Shown: positions 52,246 through 62,319, counted from the stretch's first letter. The stretch: 64,000 bases of DNA from Shewanella oneidensis MR-1 (GCF_000146165.2 NC_004347.2:496001-560000); one strand, 5' to 3'. Made by a program: numbers and translations. The notes: generated from the sequence alone by a model not told the origin.

Positions 52246-53865
52246 ATGAGTGCCGTCGGAGCTGACACTGCACCTGCAATGGCGATAGCGGCAACAGTTA
52301 GTGCGCCGAGTGCATACGAGCGCGGCAGTCGCCATTCATGGATTGCTGTTTTTGGTGGTTTGATTGGCGCCTTTATGGCGATCCTCGATATTCAAATTAC
52401 CAATGCCTCGATGAAGGAAATTCAAGGTAGCCTTGGGGCTACGCTTGAAGAAGGCAGCTGGATTTCAACGGCGTATCTGGTTGCTGAGATGATCGCTATT
52501 CCGCTCTCAGGGTGGCTAAGTACAGGGTTGTCGGTACGGCGTTATCTACTGTGGACAACCGCGGCTTTTATTTTTGCTTCCATTCTTTGTTCTATCTCGT
52601 GGAACTTGGAGTCCATGATTGCTTTTCGTGCGCTGCAGGGCTTTTTTGGTGGCGCACTTATCCCTTTGGCATTTCGGCTGATCTTAGAGTTTTTACCCGA
52701 GAATAAACGTGCAGTGGGGATGGCGCTCTTTGGCGTGACGGCAACCTTTGCGCCCTCGATTGGCCCAACCTTAGGCGGTTGGTTAACTGAGCACTTTAGT
52801 TGGCATTATCTGTTTTATATCAACGTGCCGCCCGGTCTATTGGTGATGGCGATGTTGGCCTATGGTCTCGAAAAACGGCCTGTGGTGTGGGACAAACTGA
52901 AAAATGCTGACCTTGCTGGCATTGTCACTATGGCGCTGGGGATGGGTTGCCTTGAGGTGGTGCTTGAGGAGGGAAACCGTAAAGATTGGTTCGGTTCGGA
53001 TCTCATCCGCAACCTTGCCATCATCGCCGCAGTGAATTTAGTACTTTTTGTGTGGATCCAACTCAACCGTAAAGATCCTTTAGTCAATTTACGTCTGCTG
53101 GGTAAACGTGATTTTGTGCTTTCAACCGTGGCGTACTTTTTACTGGGGATGGCGCTCTTTGGCGCGATCTATTTAATCCCACTGTATTTATCGCAAGTCC
53201 ATGATTACACTCCGCTGGAAATTGGCGAGGTGATTATGTGGATGGGATTCCCGCAGCTACTCGTTTTGCCATTAGTACCGCGTTTAATGCAGCGTTTCGA
53301 TGGTCGTTACTTGGCCGCCTTTGGCTTTTTTATGTTTGCCTTAAGCTATTACATGAACAGCCAAATGACCGCCGATTACGCTGGGCAGCAGATGATTGCC
53401 TCCCAAGTAGTACGCGCCTTAGGCCAGCCCTTTATCTTAGTGCCTATTGGTATGCTCGCGACCGCGCATTTAAAACCCCATGAAAACCCATCGGCCTCAA
53501 CGGTGTTAAATGTGATGCGCAATTTAGGCGGCGCCTTTGGTATCGCGCTCGTTGCGACCTTAACCGATAATCTATCCCGCAGTCATTTGGCCCATGTGAA
53601 GGAGTCTTTGCCTGCGGTTAGTGCTCAGGCACAGGATTATTTAAACCAGAGCGCGAGTTTGCTGCAGATGGGGGGCTCTGATCCTTACACCGCCGCTGCG
53701 CAGGCTAAGGCATTATTGGCGAAAACCATGAGTCAGCAGGCGTATATACAAGCCTATAATGATGTGTTTTTTATTATGGGAGCCTTGTTGCTAATTGCCG
53801 TAGTGGCGGTGCTACTCATTCGTAAACCCCAGAGCCAAGCGGCCCATGATGCGGTAATCGATTAA
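52246..53865 (+). CDS. EmrB/QacA-type MFS drug exporter (DHA2)
   Basis: 539 residues, 14 TM segments. DHA2 motifs: AILDIQITNASMKEIQGSLGATLEEGSWISTAYLVAEMIAIPLSGWLS (TM1-2), LQGFFGGALIPLAF, and motif C GVTATFAPSIGPTLGGWLTEHFSWHYLFYINVPPG. Exports toxic organic compounds with protons; with an EmrA-type partner it passes them across the outer membrane. It starts 1 bp after the broken EmrA-like gene. With the adaptor cut, the pump may work only at the inner membrane. Confidence 0.92.
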   Translation: MSAVGADTAPAMAIAATVSAPSAYERGSRHSWIAVFGGLIGAFMAILDIQITNASMKEIQGSLGATLEEGSWISTAYLVAEMIAIPLSGWLSTGLSVRRYLLWTTAAFIFASILCSISWNLESMIAFRALQGFFGGALIPLAFRLILEFLPENKRAVGMALFGVTATFAPSIGPTLGGWLTEHFSWHYLFYINVPPGLLVMAMLAYGLEKRPVVWDKLKNADLAGIVTMALGMGCLEVVLEEGNRKDWFGSDLIRNLAIIAAVNLVLFVWIQLNRKDPLVNLRLLGKRDFVLSTVAYFLLGMALFGAIYLIPLYLSQVHDYTPLEIGEVIMWMGFPQLLVLPLVPRLMQRFDGRYLAAFGFFMFALSYYMNSQMTADYAGQQMIASQVVRALGQPFILVPIGMLATAHLKPHENPSASTVLNVMRNLGGAFGIALVATLTDNLSRSHLAHVKESLPAVSAQAQDYLNQSASLLQMGGSDPYTAAAQAKALLAKTMSQQAYIQAYNDVFFIMGALLLIAVVAVLLIRKPQSQAAHDAVID

Positions 53866-53907
53866 GGCTTAGGTTTTGTCGTAAGTTCTCATCCTGTGTA
53901 ACTCCTT

Positions 53908-53946
53908 GCGCCTTAATTCTCCCCCCAGCATTAAGGCGCTTTTTTA
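53908..53946 (+). terminator. Terminator after the EmrB-like gene
   Basis: GCGCCTTAAT (53908-53917) and ATTAAGGCGC (53930-53939), perfect 10-bp stem, followed by T5-6. Confidence 0.88.
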
Positions 53947-54003
53947 TGCGTTTAGCACTGTGGTAGACTCGCAGGTCCCTTCGATTGTTGTAGAGACGCA
54001 TCT

Positions 54004-54477
54004 ATGCCGATACAAAATTCCATTCAGTGGCAAAATCTGTCCTTTAATCAATTAAATGCCAATACGTTATATGACATTCTCAAGTTACGTGTTGATGTGT
54101 TTGTGGTCGAGCAGGCCTGTGCTTACCCCGAACTAGACGATAAAGACAGGCATCCCGAAACTCAGCATTTAATGGGCTTATCGCCACAGGGTGAATTACT
54201 TGCTTATGCCCGAGTTTTACCGCCGGGGCTGAGTTATCTTGAGGCGAGTATTGGCCGCGTGGTGATATCTCCAGCGGGACGTGGGCAAGGATTGGCGACA
54301 CCTCTTATGCAGCAGGCAATTGAGGCCGCGTTAACTGCTTGGCCAGAAGCGGGGATCCAAATTGGTGCCCAAGAGTACCTAAACGCCTTTTACCAAAAAC
54401 TGGGCTTTCACGCTTGCTCAGAGGTGTATTTGGAAGATGGCATTCCCCACATTGATATGCGCTACCAGCCTGAGTGA
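54004..54477 (+). CDS. GNAT acetyltransferase, ElaA family
   Basis: 157 residues. ElaA pattern: WQNLSFNQLNANTLYDILKLRVDVFVVEQACAYPELDDKDRHPETQHLMG near the start, acetyl-CoA loop RVVISPAGRGQGLATPLM (about 83-100), and IQIGAQEYLNAFYQKLGFHACSEVYLEDGIPHIDM. The acetyl acceptor is unknown. Confidence 0.9.
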   Translation: MPIQNSIQWQNLSFNQLNANTLYDILKLRVDVFVVEQACAYPELDDKDRHPETQHLMGLSPQGELLAYARVLPPGLSYLEASIGRVVISPAGRGQGLATPLMQQAIEAALTAWPEAGIQIGAQEYLNAFYQKLGFHACSEVYLEDGIPHIDMRYQPE

Positions 54478-54520
54478 TATATTTTTAGTGTTTGAATTTT
54501 AATGTAATTAAGGAAATTAG

Positions 54521-54847
54521 ATGTCAACGTCAGCGGACTATAAAATCAATCAACAGCAAATTGTGTGTGTCGCGAGTTTTTTATCGAAGGAGGGGAAAAC
54601 CGAGGCCTTGATTGCTGCACTCGCCTCGCTTATCCCCGACACACGCCGCGAAGCAGGCTGTATCCGGTATGAGCTCAATGTCAGCCGTGACGAACCTCGC
54701 CGCGTGACCTTTGTTGAAAAGTTTGTCGATATCGCCGCCTTTGATGAGCACTGCGCAAAAGACGCAATTCAACATTACTTCCACCAAGTGATGCCCGAGT
54801 TGGTTGAGTCCTTCCATGTGGAAACCTATCACCAAGTCATCGCCTAA
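54521..54847 (+). CDS. ABM-fold putative quinol monooxygenase (YgiN-like)
   Basis: 108 residues. VCVASFLSKEGKTEALIAALASLIPDTRREAGCIRYELNVSRDEPRRVTFVEKFVDIAAFDEHCAKDAIQHYF is the standard YgiN/ABM layout with the dimer helices and conserved His. Acts on quinols or related aromatics in known cases. SD AAGGAAA. 26 bp before the radical SAM gene on the same strand. Confidence 0.85.
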   Translation: MSTSADYKINQQQIVCVASFLSKEGKTEALIAALASLIPDTRREAGCIRYELNVSRDEPRRVTFVEKFVDIAAFDEHCAKDAIQHYFHQVMPELVESFHVETYHQVIA

Positions 54848-54873
54848 TTTATCTTGCTTAACAGGAGTTTGCA

Positions 54874-55761
54874 GTGTTAATTAACTACATTGAACCTGTA
54901 TTTAGACCGCCATCAGAATGGAAGTCGTTAATACTGCAAGTGACTAACGGTTGTAGTTGGAATCAGTGCAGTTTTTGCGATATGTACACCCAGCCGCAAA
55001 AAGCCTTTAGAGCACAAAAACTCGATAAGATTGAGCAAGATATTCTCGCGATTGCGCGTACTGGTATGCCGGTACCGCGGGTGTTTTTGGTCGATGGCGA
55101 TGCTATGAGCTTGCCCTTTGCTCGGCTAGAGGCGATTTGCGAGTTAATCCATTGCCACTTACCACAGGTTACACGGATCAGCAGTTATTGTTTGCCACGC
55201 AACTTGAACAATAAAACCCCTGAGCAACTGACTCGGCTGCGGGAGTTAGGCTTAAGTCTGCTGTACGTTGGTTGTGAAAGTGGTGATGACGAAGTGCTGG
55301 CCAAGATTAAAAAGGGTGAAACTTTCGAGTCATCGCTGGCGGCATTACAAAAAATTCGCGCGGTGGGGATGAAGTCTTCGGTCATGATCCTCAATGGCTT
55401 AGGTGGCGTGGCGTTATCACAGCAACATGCCATCAATTCGGCTAAATTGATGAATGCCGCCCAACCCGATTATTTATCCACATTGGTGGTTACTTTGCCG
55501 CTAGGCTCAGAGCGGATGGATGCCGTGTTTGATGGTCAGTTTCAGTTGCCGGATCAGCTAGGGTTATTCCAAGAAATGCAGATGCTACTGAGCCATTTGG
55601 AGCTGGATCAAACGATTTTTCGCTCCGACCATGCCTCTAACTATCTTGCTCTCAAAGGAGTATTAGGTAAGGACAAGGCCAAATTGTTGGCACAGGTTGA
55701 ACAGGCCATTAACGTGCCGCGCAGCATTCCACTCAGGCAGGAATGGCAGCGCGGACTCTGA
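54874..55761 (+). CDS. Radical SAM protein of unknown substrate
   Basis: 295 residues from a GTG start with AGGAG upstream. The cluster motif is NGCSWNQCSFC (about 26-36), spaced CX4CX2C, as in a subgroup of radical SAM proteins annotated only as such. SAM-binding parts: VFLVDGDAMSLP (about 70-81), RISSYCLPRN, LLYVGCESGDDEVLAKIKKG. It ends in a short helical tail with no extra domain and no second cluster. It may work together with the ABM protein just upstream; the substrate is unknown. Confidence 0.85.
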   Translation: MLINYIEPVFRPPSEWKSLILQVTNGCSWNQCSFCDMYTQPQKAFRAQKLDKIEQDILAIARTGMPVPRVFLVDGDAMSLPFARLEAICELIHCHLPQVTRISSYCLPRNLNNKTPEQLTRLRELGLSLLYVGCESGDDEVLAKIKKGETFESSLAALQKIRAVGMKSSVMILNGLGGVALSQQHAINSAKLMNAAQPDYLSTLVVTLPLGSERMDAVFDGQFQLPDQLGLFQEMQMLLSHLELDQTIFRSDHASNYLALKGVLGKDKAKLLAQVEQAINVPRSIPLRQEWQRGL

Positions 55762-55820
55762 TTGTGTAATGCTTGCGTGGTGAGTCGTTAGGTTTCCCAC
55801 TCGGGAGCAGTGAGTTCATT

Positions 55821-56705
55821 TTACACAGGCTTTGCGGCCTTAGCGGTTTTGGGTTGACATAAGGAGAGGGTATCTTCTAACCAGTTGAAAAATGACAATT
55901 CATTGTTGACAAGTTTCTCCGTATGACTCAACAACACATAATGATGCCCTGATGGGATAAAGCCAAATGGCGCGACAAGTCTGCCGCTTGTTAGGTCGTC
56001 AACAATCAAGGGATACGAGCCTATAGCGCCTCCGAGCCCATCAACCGCTGCCTGCAAGCAGAAATAGAAATGCTCAAAGGATTTCGATTTGTTGGTGGAG
56101 AAATTGTGCCCTGAACGCTGCGACCAATCGGACCATGCTGATGGTCGAGAGTCGCTATGAAGTAGGACAATATCCCCCCAGTTTTGCTGAATTTGGCACC
56201 AATATTCAGGCGAAAACACTGGGCCAGCCCACTCACTCACTAGGTTGTGTTTGTTGTATTCTGGGGGAATATGAAAATCGTCTCGCCGAATGGCCAAAGA
56301 TAATCCAGACTCCGCGAGCTTTACCGGACCTCCTGCCGTCGATAACCGAACGTCTATGCCCGTTAGCTGGAAAAAACTGGCTAGCCGTGGCATTAACCAG
56401 CGCATGGTAAGTGTGGGTTCGCAGGAGACCTCAAGGTAATGATGGCTCTCCCGAGTCAGCTGCTTTACCCCGCTATCTAAAGTGTTAAAGGCAATATCTG
56501 TGTAGCGCTTAAGCAATTCCCCCTCTTGGGTGAGGCACATTCCCCGGCCTTGCTTATAAAACAATATTTGCGATAAGTGGTTTTCCAAGAGTTTTATTTG
56601 CTTACTGACTGCTCCGTGGGTGATATGCAGTTTCTCCGCGGCCTGGCTGTAACTCGAGGACTCGGCTGTAATATGAAATACATAGAATGCTTTTAAATGT
56701 CTCAT
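55821..56705 (-). CDS. LysR-family regulator (GcvA-like)
   Basis: 294 residues. HTH LKAFYVFHITAESSSYSQAAEKLHITHGAVSKQIKLLENHL; the effector domain has LTMRWLMPRLASFFQLTGIDVRLSTAGG, the GcvA-type pattern. Divergent from the LysE exporter gene with 99 bp between, so it is the likely regulator of that gene, as with many LysR/LysE pairs (amino-acid inducer). Confidence 0.9.
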   Translation of the reverse strand: MRHLKAFYVFHITAESSSYSQAAEKLHITHGAVSKQIKLLENHLSQILFYKQGRGMCLTQEGELLKRYTDIAFNTLDSGVKQLTRESHHYLEVSCEPTLTMRWLMPRLASFFQLTGIDVRLSTAGGPVKLAESGLSLAIRRDDFHIPPEYNKHNLVSEWAGPVFSPEYWCQIQQNWGDIVLLHSDSRPSAWSDWSQRSGHNFSTNKSKSFEHFYFCLQAAVDGLGGAIGSYPLIVDDLTSGRLVAPFGFIPSGHHYVLLSHTEKLVNNELSFFNWLEDTLSLCQPKTAKAAKPV

Positions 56706-56804
56706 GTGTGACTTTTTCTCACGGTTTTGGTGCCTTCTTTTCGATTATAACTAATCAGCGACTCGATACAATTACCGCTTGCTAATGAACCCTTAGGAGC
56801 GGAA

Positions 56805-57416
56805 ATGGAGTTATTGAGTATTGTGATATTTGGGCTGTTGATTGTGGTTAGCCCTAGTGCCGATTTTGTGTTGGTCTTTAAAAATAGTGCTATGCATAGC
56901 AGAAAAGCGGGGATGTTGACGGCCATTGGAATCGGTGCGGGTGTCTGTGTGCATATTAGCTATTCTATCATTGGGATTAGCCAGTTAATTGCCAATAATG
57001 CGGGGTTATTTAGCCTAGTGAAGTATGTGGGTGCAGCGTATTTAATCTATATTGGGATCGCAGGCTTATTGAGTGCCAAGCTAACCTTAGATTATGGGAC
57101 TCAGCTTATTAAACCAGTTGAAAATCGAAAGTACATTATGCAAGGTTTTTTATGTAATGTACTGAATCCTAAAACGATGATTTTCTTCTTAAGTGTTTTT
57201 AGCCAGCTGATATCATCCCATAGTGACAGCTTAGCATTCGTCATCAGCTATGGTGTTTATATCGCCGTGTTACACGGGATCTGGTTTTGCATCGTCGCGT
57301 ACTTAGTGACATCAGCCAAAGCCACTCGAGTATTGAAACGGTTTGGTCATAGAATCAATCAGGCCTGTGGTGTGGGTCTTATAACCTTTGGCGTAATATT
57401 ATCAACAAACGATTGA
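56805..57416 (+). CDS. LysE/RhtB-family amino-acid exporter
   Basis: 203 residues, five to six TMs. LysE/RhtB signature SPSADFVLVFKNSAMHSRKAGMLTAIGIGAGVCVHISYSIIG near the start and FLCNVLNPKTMIFFLSVFSQ in the second half. Exports an amino acid or homoserine lactone-like compound; the substrate is not known. Divergent LysR gene. Confidence 0.92.
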   Translation: MELLSIVIFGLLIVVSPSADFVLVFKNSAMHSRKAGMLTAIGIGAGVCVHISYSIIGISQLIANNAGLFSLVKYVGAAYLIYIGIAGLLSAKLTLDYGTQLIKPVENRKYIMQGFLCNVLNPKTMIFFLSVFSQLISSHSDSLAFVISYGVYIAVLHGIWFCIVAYLVTSAKATRVLKRFGHRINQACGVGLITFGVILSTND

Positions 57417-57907
57417 ACCTGACTTCTTCCCCCAGCGGCGATAGGTTTTAGCTCAGTTTTCAATTTGATCTAAAGTTGACTTAAATTCACAGTTAACCTG
57501 GTATCGTCTTAGGGGGAAATTCGCTAGGATTCCCTTGCTCCAGCACCACAGAACTATTGAAGGTGGATTGCTCGGAAAGTTGAGCCAATTCATGCCACAG
57601 GGCAGGCTATGCCAAGGTTGAGAGAAAGGTTAAGAGGAAAACTTAGGAGGAAAACGTAGCGAACTAATGGACAGCAAAATAAGGGGTAGCGAAACAAGGG
57701 GAGCTAAAAAGGGAGAGTGGGATAAGAGTGCTGTAGCTCCATGCCCGACAAGTTATATCTTCAATTTTTTATCAGGCTACAAGTTTTCACTTCAAGATCC
57801 GTTCACTCGGTCCGCTTAATCTATAGACCGCAAAAAATCACTTAATATATATGTTTTTTCATATATACTTTATTTCGTATATAGTTTAATCATTTTGGAA
57901 GCACTCA
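57417..57907. promoter_or_regulatory. Control region of the ars operon
   Basis: About 490 bp with no gene seen in the first 400. Close to arsR is an AT-rich inverted repeat, ATATAC (57863-57868) / GTATAT (57877-57882) with 8 bp between, next to a further ATATAT pair. ArsR proteins bind such dyads over the promoter, so this is the probable operator. Confidence 0.5.
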
Positions 57908-58252
57908 ATGCAACCCGTCACTTTTTTTAAAGCCCTTGCCGATGAGACTCGGCTGAAATGTTTATTACTCATCCAGCGCGAAGGGGAGTTGTGTGTGTGT
58001 GAGTTGATGGCGGCGTTATCGGAAATTCAACCTAAGGTTTCGCGTCACTTGGCTCAGTTGAAAAAAGCTGGTTTGTTGGTTGATAGGCGTCAAGGCCAAT
58101 GGGTGTTTTATCGGATTAATGCTGAACTCTCACCTTGGTGCCAGCAGGTGCTTGCCCGAACCTGTGATGATAACGACATCTTTTTGCAGGATAACCTGCG
58201 TAATCTCTGTCAAATGGGTGGCCGACCTGAGCGAGCAAAAGCGTGTTGTTAA
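57908..58252 (+). CDS. arsR: ArsR arsenite-responsive repressor
   Basis: 114 residues. MQPVTFFKALADETRLKCLLLIQREGELCVCELMAAL holds the classical CVCEL arsenite site (C32-x-C34 type) in the recognition region; IQPKVSRHLAQLKKAGLLVDRRQGQWVFYRI is the recognition helix and wing. Ends in RAKACC, an extra Cys pair. It differs from the MAs(III)-type ArsR at 32996. First gene of the ars operon. Confidence 0.93.
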   Translation: MQPVTFFKALADETRLKCLLLIQREGELCVCELMAALSEIQPKVSRHLAQLKKAGLLVDRRQGQWVFYRINAELSPWCQQVLARTCDDNDIFLQDNLRNLCQMGGRPERAKACC

Positions 58253-58287
58253 CGTCAATCTTGAAACGTACTGCATTGGAGTAAGGG

Positions 58288-58803
58288 ATGGCTGCTAAAG
58301 AGGCTATTGATCTAACCCCCCATTTTAAAGTGCTTTTTTTATGCACACATAATGCTTGTCGAAGCATTTTAGCGGAGGCCATTGCTCGGCAACTGGCATT
58401 TGGTTTGCCACTGACCTTTATGAGTGCAGGCAGCGCCCCTTCGGGCAAGGTTCATCCCATGACCCTGAAACAACTTCAGCAACAGGGTTACTCAACAACA
58501 GGGCTTAACAGTAAAAGTTGGGACGCGCTAGCGGATTTCTCGCCGGATCTGGTTATCACAGTTTGTGATAATGCTGCGGGCGAAACTTGCCCTTTATGGT
58601 TAGGAAATACACAGAAATTACATTGGGGATTACCCGATCCAAGTCTGCAGGTCGCTGAACGCCAAGATGTCGCTTTTTTAAAAATTATCAGATTGTTAGA
58701 GGAGCGGGTAAGTGCTTTGCTGCGAGTTGATTTAAAGGCCGAGCCTAGGGTTTTATCGGCAGCATTACAGCAAATTGTACTTGCCCATCCGTTAGTTGAT
58801 TAA
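58288..58803 (+). CDS. arsC: Arsenate reductase ArsC, low-molecular-weight phosphatase type
   Basis: 171 residues. P-loop LCTHNACRSILAEA (CX5RS, about 18-31); HWGLPDPS supplies the general acid Asp; VITVCDNAAGETCPLW has the other Cys needed for thioredoxin-type arsenate reductases. Reduces arsenate to arsenite for export by Acr3. A long C-terminal helix (about 35 extra residues) is common in this subgroup. Confidence 0.92.
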   Translation: MAAKEAIDLTPHFKVLFLCTHNACRSILAEAIARQLAFGLPLTFMSAGSAPSGKVHPMTLKQLQQQGYSTTGLNSKSWDALADFSPDLVITVCDNAAGETCPLWLGNTQKLHWGLPDPSLQVAERQDVAFLKIIRLLEERVSALLRVDLKAEPRVLSAALQQIVLAHPLVD

Positions 58804-58812
58804 GAGGTTTAT

Positions 58813-59832
58813 ATGGGAATTTTTGAGCGTTATTTAAGTGTTTGGGTAGGGTTGAGCATTCTTGCAGGGGTCGTGTTGGGGAATGTTGTCCCTAATGTAT
58901 TTGCTGCCGTTGCCGCGCTTGAATTTGCCCATGTTAACTTAGTCATCGCCCTGTTTATCTGGGTAATGATTTATCCCATGATGGTGCAGATTGATTTTTC
59001 TGCGGTGAAAGATGTAGGTAACGCACCGAAAGGATTGATATTAACCCTTTTCATCAACTGGTTAGTTAAGCCATTCACTATGGCGTTGTTAGGTTGGTTA
59101 TTTTTCAAGTTGGTATTTGCCGACTGGGTTGACCCGCAAACCGCCAGTGAATATATCGCGGGAATGATATTACTCGGTGTGGCGCCTTGCACTGCAATGG
59201 TGTTTGTGTGGAGCCAACTGACGAAAGGTGATCCTAATTACACACTAGTGCAAGTGTCGGTAAACGATATCATTATGGTGTTTCTGTTCGCGCCACTCTC
59301 GGCATTATTGCTTGGCGTGAGCGATATTCAAGTGCCATGGCAAACCCTGTTACTTTCCGTTGTTCTCTATGTGTTATTGCCTTTGATTGCGGGAGTCATG
59401 ACCCGTAAACGCCTTGAGGCTCGTAATGATGCGAGTGCTGTGCCGCAGTTACTGGCAAAGCTTAAACCTTGGTCTGTGATCGGTTTATTAGCCACTGTCG
59501 TGCTGTTATTTGGTTTTCAGGCAGAAACCATTATCTCCCAGCCACAAAACATACTTTTGATCGCTATTCCTTTGATTATTCAGAGTTATGGCATCTTTAT
59601 TTTAACCTATTGGTTAGCCTTAAAACTGAAACTAACCCATGCGATTGCGGCACCGGCGAGCATGATAGGTTCTTCTAACTTTTTTGAGCTGGCAGTCGCT
59701 GTGGCCATTTCATTATTTGGTCTGCACTCGGGGGCGGCTCTCGCGACTGTGGTTGGGGTGTTGGTTGAAGTGCCAGTAATGTTGTCGCTGGTGTATTTTG
59801 CTAATCGCACGCGGCACTGGTTTCAATCTTAA
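58813..59832 (+). CDS. acr3: Arsenite efflux permease Acr3
   Basis: 339 residues, ten TM segments. Acr3 marks: [24 protein letters not shown], the active Cys in [24 protein letters not shown] and the conserved TM9 Glu in [22 protein letters not shown]. Exports As(III). 9 bp past arsC. Confidence 0.95.
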   Translation: MGIFERYLSVWVGLSILAGVVLGNVVPNVFAAVAALEFAHVNLVIALFIWVMIYPMMVQIDFSAVKDVGNAPKGLILTLFINWLVKPFTMALLGWLFFKLVFADWVDPQTASEYIAGMILLGVAPCTAMVFVWSQLTKGDPNYTLVQVSVNDIIMVFLFAPLSALLLGVSDIQVPWQTLLLSVVLYVLLPLIAGVMTRKRLEARNDASAVPQLLAKLKPWSVIGLLATVVLLFGFQAETIISQPQNILLIAIPLIIQSYGIFILTYWLALKLKLTHAIAAPASMIGSSNFFELAVAVAISLFGLHSGAALATVVGVLVEVPVMLSLVYFANRTRHWFQS

Positions 59833-59873
59833 ATAATCGCATGATGTAAGTTGATATCGCATTAGGGATCAAT

Positions 59874-60869
59874 ATGTTCCAAATATTTACTGATTTTGCG
59901 ACTTGGCTAGTGTACGGAATGTTTGGCCTAGAGGCTGGGTCGGCCTTGGGCGGCGCTGTGCATTTCTTTGTTGAAGATGTCAGTAAAATTTTCGTATTAC
60001 TCCTCGTCATGATTTATGTGATTGCCTTGCTGCGTGCTTCCTTAGACGTTGAGCGAGTGCGAGATTATTTAGCGGGAAAAAATAAAGGCGTAGGTTATTT
60101 ATTAGGGTCGATTTTTGGCGCCATCACGCCTTTTTGCTCTTGTTCAAGCATTCCGGTGTTTTTAGGGTTTACCTCGGCCGGTATTCCCCTTGGGATCACT
60201 ATCGCCTTTTTGATTACTTCCCCTTTGATTAACGAAGTCGCCGTATTGCTGCTGATGAGTTTACTCGGCTGGAAATTTACCTTGCTCTATGTGGCGGTAG
60301 GTATGACAGTGGGTATGCTTGGCGGAGTATTGTTAGATGCGATGAAGGCCGAACGTTGGTTGCAATCCTTCGCTGCTGAAGCCCTCCTCCGTGGACGCCA
60401 AATGGCGGCATCTGATGTAGTGTCTACCGTTGCGCGGGTCTTATCTTTATCTGAACGTCATCAATTTGCCAAAGCTGAGGCGATTGAGATTTTTGGCCGC
60501 GTCTGGAAGTGGGTCATTATCGGCGTAGGTCTTGGCGCTGCCCTGCACGGTTTTGTACCAGAAGGGTGGATCGAAGCCCACTTAGGCCAAGGCCAATGGT
60601 GGTCTGTGCCTGTGGCCGTATTAATCGGCATTCCGCTTTATTCGAATGCGACTGGCATCATTCCTGTGATGGAAAGTCTGCTGGCGAATGGTTTGCCTAT
60701 TGGCACTACGCTGGCGTTTTGTATGAGCACAGTGGCGGCCAGTTTTCCTGAATTTATTTTACTCAAACAAGTCATGCAGTGGCGCTTGTTGGCGTTGCTG
60801 TTGGTTGTGCTATTGACGGCATTTACGTTAGTAGGTTGGATGTTTAATTTTGCAGCACCTTATCTTTAA
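59874..60869 (+). CDS. ArsP/DUF318-type permease of the ars operon
   Basis: 331 residues, eight TMs. GSIFGAITPFCSCSSIPVFLGFTSAGIPLG is the family motif (compare TPFCSCS of the ArsP at 33532), and second half GIPLYSNATGIIPVMESLLANGLPIGTTLAF...SFPEFILLK. It lacks the Cys-Cys repeat loop of the 33532 protein. Paired with a small thioredoxin gene 9 bp downstream, a common pair in ars loci. Probably exports an organoarsenical or other thiol-reactive metalloid; not proven. Confidence 0.85.
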   Translation: MFQIFTDFATWLVYGMFGLEAGSALGGAVHFFVEDVSKIFVLLLVMIYVIALLRASLDVERVRDYLAGKNKGVGYLLGSIFGAITPFCSCSSIPVFLGFTSAGIPLGITIAFLITSPLINEVAVLLLMSLLGWKFTLLYVAVGMTVGMLGGVLLDAMKAERWLQSFAAEALLRGRQMAASDVVSTVARVLSLSERHQFAKAEAIEIFGRVWKWVIIGVGLGAALHGFVPEGWIEAHLGQGQWWSVPVAVLIGIPLYSNATGIIPVMESLLANGLPIGTTLAFCMSTVAASFPEFILLKQVMQWRLLALLLVVLLTAFTLVGWMFNFAAPYL

Positions 60870-60878
60870 GGAAATAAC

Positions 60879-61115
60879 ATGAAACAAGTCAAAGTATTAG
60901 GTAGTGGTTGCGCTAAATGTAGTAAAACCGCCGAGATGATTGCGGACATATCAGAAGAAATGGGCATAGATGTGATTGTGAAAAAGGATGCAGATCCGCA
61001 AACCCTGTTGAAATTTAACGTAATGAAAACCCCCGCAGTCGTGATCGATGGTGAGTTAATCCACAGCGGCTCAGTGCCGACCCGAGATGAAATTGAAGGA
61101 TGGCTAAGGGATTAA
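60879..61115 (+). CDS. Small thioredoxin-like protein (redox-active disulfide protein)
   Basis: 78 residues, a thioredoxin fold in the short form with CAKC (11-14) and VMKTPAVVIDG (cis-Pro, about 48-58). Family of the redox-active disulfide protein 2. It goes with the permease upstream and may pass metalloid or electrons to its Cys motif. Confidence 0.88.
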   Translation: MKQVKVLGSGCAKCSKTAEMIADISEEMGIDVIVKKDADPQTLLKFNVMKTPAVVIDGELIHSGSVPTRDEIEGWLRD

Positions 61116-61181
61116 ATTAGAAGCCATTTTAGTGAATCAAGGCTTGCTTTCGACCTAGCAATTATCGTCGTTAACAAGGTA

Positions 61182-61214
61182 CGCCATTGTCATCCATTGG
61201 GGTTGGCAATGGCG
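61182..61214 (+). other. Stem-loop between the thioredoxin and gapdh genes
   Basis: CGCCATTG (61182-61189) and CAATGGCG (61207-61214). The 190-bp gap here divides the ars genes in two parts. No T run follows; perhaps an attenuator or a marker of a separate promoter for gapdh-arsJ. Confidence 0.4.
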
Positions 61215-61305
61215 GTGTCATCGCTTAAGTAAAAAGTCAGTCTTATTGATAACATATTAAAAATTAATGATATAAAACTCACAATCAACATACTGGAATA
61301 TCATC

Positions 61306-62319
61306 ATGGCAATCAAAATCGGCATTAATGGTTTCGGGCGAATGGGGCGTTTAGCACTGCGCGCGGCATGGGACTGGGATGAGGTAGAGTTTGTGCAGAT
61401 CAACGATCCCGCAGGCGACGCGCATACATTGGCACATTTACTCGAGTTTGATTCTGTCCATGGCCGCTGGCGTTATCCTGTGACGGCGAATGCTGATGCG
61501 ATTCAGATCCAAGATAAAACTATTCGCACCACGCGCAATAAAGCCATTGCCGATACAGATTGGTCAGGTTGCGATGTAGTGATTGAAGCCTCCGGCGTGA
61601 TGAAAACCAAAGCGCTATTGCAAGCCTATTTAGATCAAGGTGTTAAGCGGGTGGTTGTCACTGCTCCCGTGAAAGAAGACGGCGTGTTAAACGTAGTGAT
61701 GGGGGTGAATCATCAGTTATACGATCCGGCTATGCATCCCATAGTGACCGCCGCATCTTGTACCACCAATTGCCTTGCGCCTGTGGTGAAAGTGATCCAC
61801 GAGCAGATCGGCATCAAACACGGATCGATGACCACGATCCACGATATTACTAACACGCAAACAATTCTTGATGCGCCCCATAAGGATTTACGCCGTGCCC
61901 GTGCCTGTGGTCTGAGTTTAATCCCAACCACAACGGGCAGTGCGACAGCAATTACTCATATCTTCCCTGAACTTAAGGGCAAGCTTAATGGTCACGCTGT
62001 ACGGGTGCCACTGGCTAATGCTTCACTCACCGATTGCGTGTTCGAGCTGGAGCGCGCCGTTACTGAAGCGGAAGTGAATGCGCTACTAAAAACCGCCGCC
62101 GAGGGCGAGCTTAAGGGCATTTTAGGCTATGAAGAGCGGCCGCTAGTGTCGGTGGATTACAAGACCGATCCGCGCTCAAGCATTGTCGATGCGCTATCGA
62201 CCATGGTGATTAATGGCACTCAACTTAAACTTTATGTGTGGTACGACAATGAATGGGGATACGCCAATCGCACCGCTGAGCTCGCCCGTTTAGTCGGCCA
62301 GCTTGATTTGCCGCGCTAG
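61306..62319 (+). CDS. ArsJ-linked glyceraldehyde-3-phosphate dehydrogenase
   Basis: 337 residues. NAD-binding [15 protein letters not shown], catalytic [11 protein letters not shown] (Cys about 150), and [14 protein letters not shown]; complete. Beside arsJ such GAPDHs use arsenate in place of phosphate to make 1-arseno-3-phosphoglycerate, which ArsJ exports and which then breaks down to arsenate outside. The neighbourhood, not the sequence alone, shows it is this type and not the glycolytic Gap. Confidence 0.92.
   Translation: MAIKIGINGFGRMGRLALRAAWDWDEVEFVQINDPAGDAHTLAHLLEFDSVHGRWRYPVTANADAIQIQDKTIRTTRNKAIADTDWSGCDVVIEASGVMKTKALLQAYLDQGVKRVVVTAPVKEDGVLNVVMGVNHQLYDPAMHPIVTAASCTTNCLAPVVKVIHEQIGIKHGSMTTIHDITNTQTILDAPHKDLRRARACGLSLIPTTTGSATAITHIFPELKGKLNGHAVRVPLANASLTDCVFELERAVTEAEVNALLKTAAEGELKGILGYEERPLVSVDYKTDPRSSIVDALSTMVINGTQLKLYVWYDNEWGYANRTAELARLVGQLDLPR

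Noticed and set aside
61306..62319. GAPDH as the glycolytic gap gene
   Set aside because: It is 9 bp from arsJ in an arsenic operon; the ArsJ-linked type fits better.
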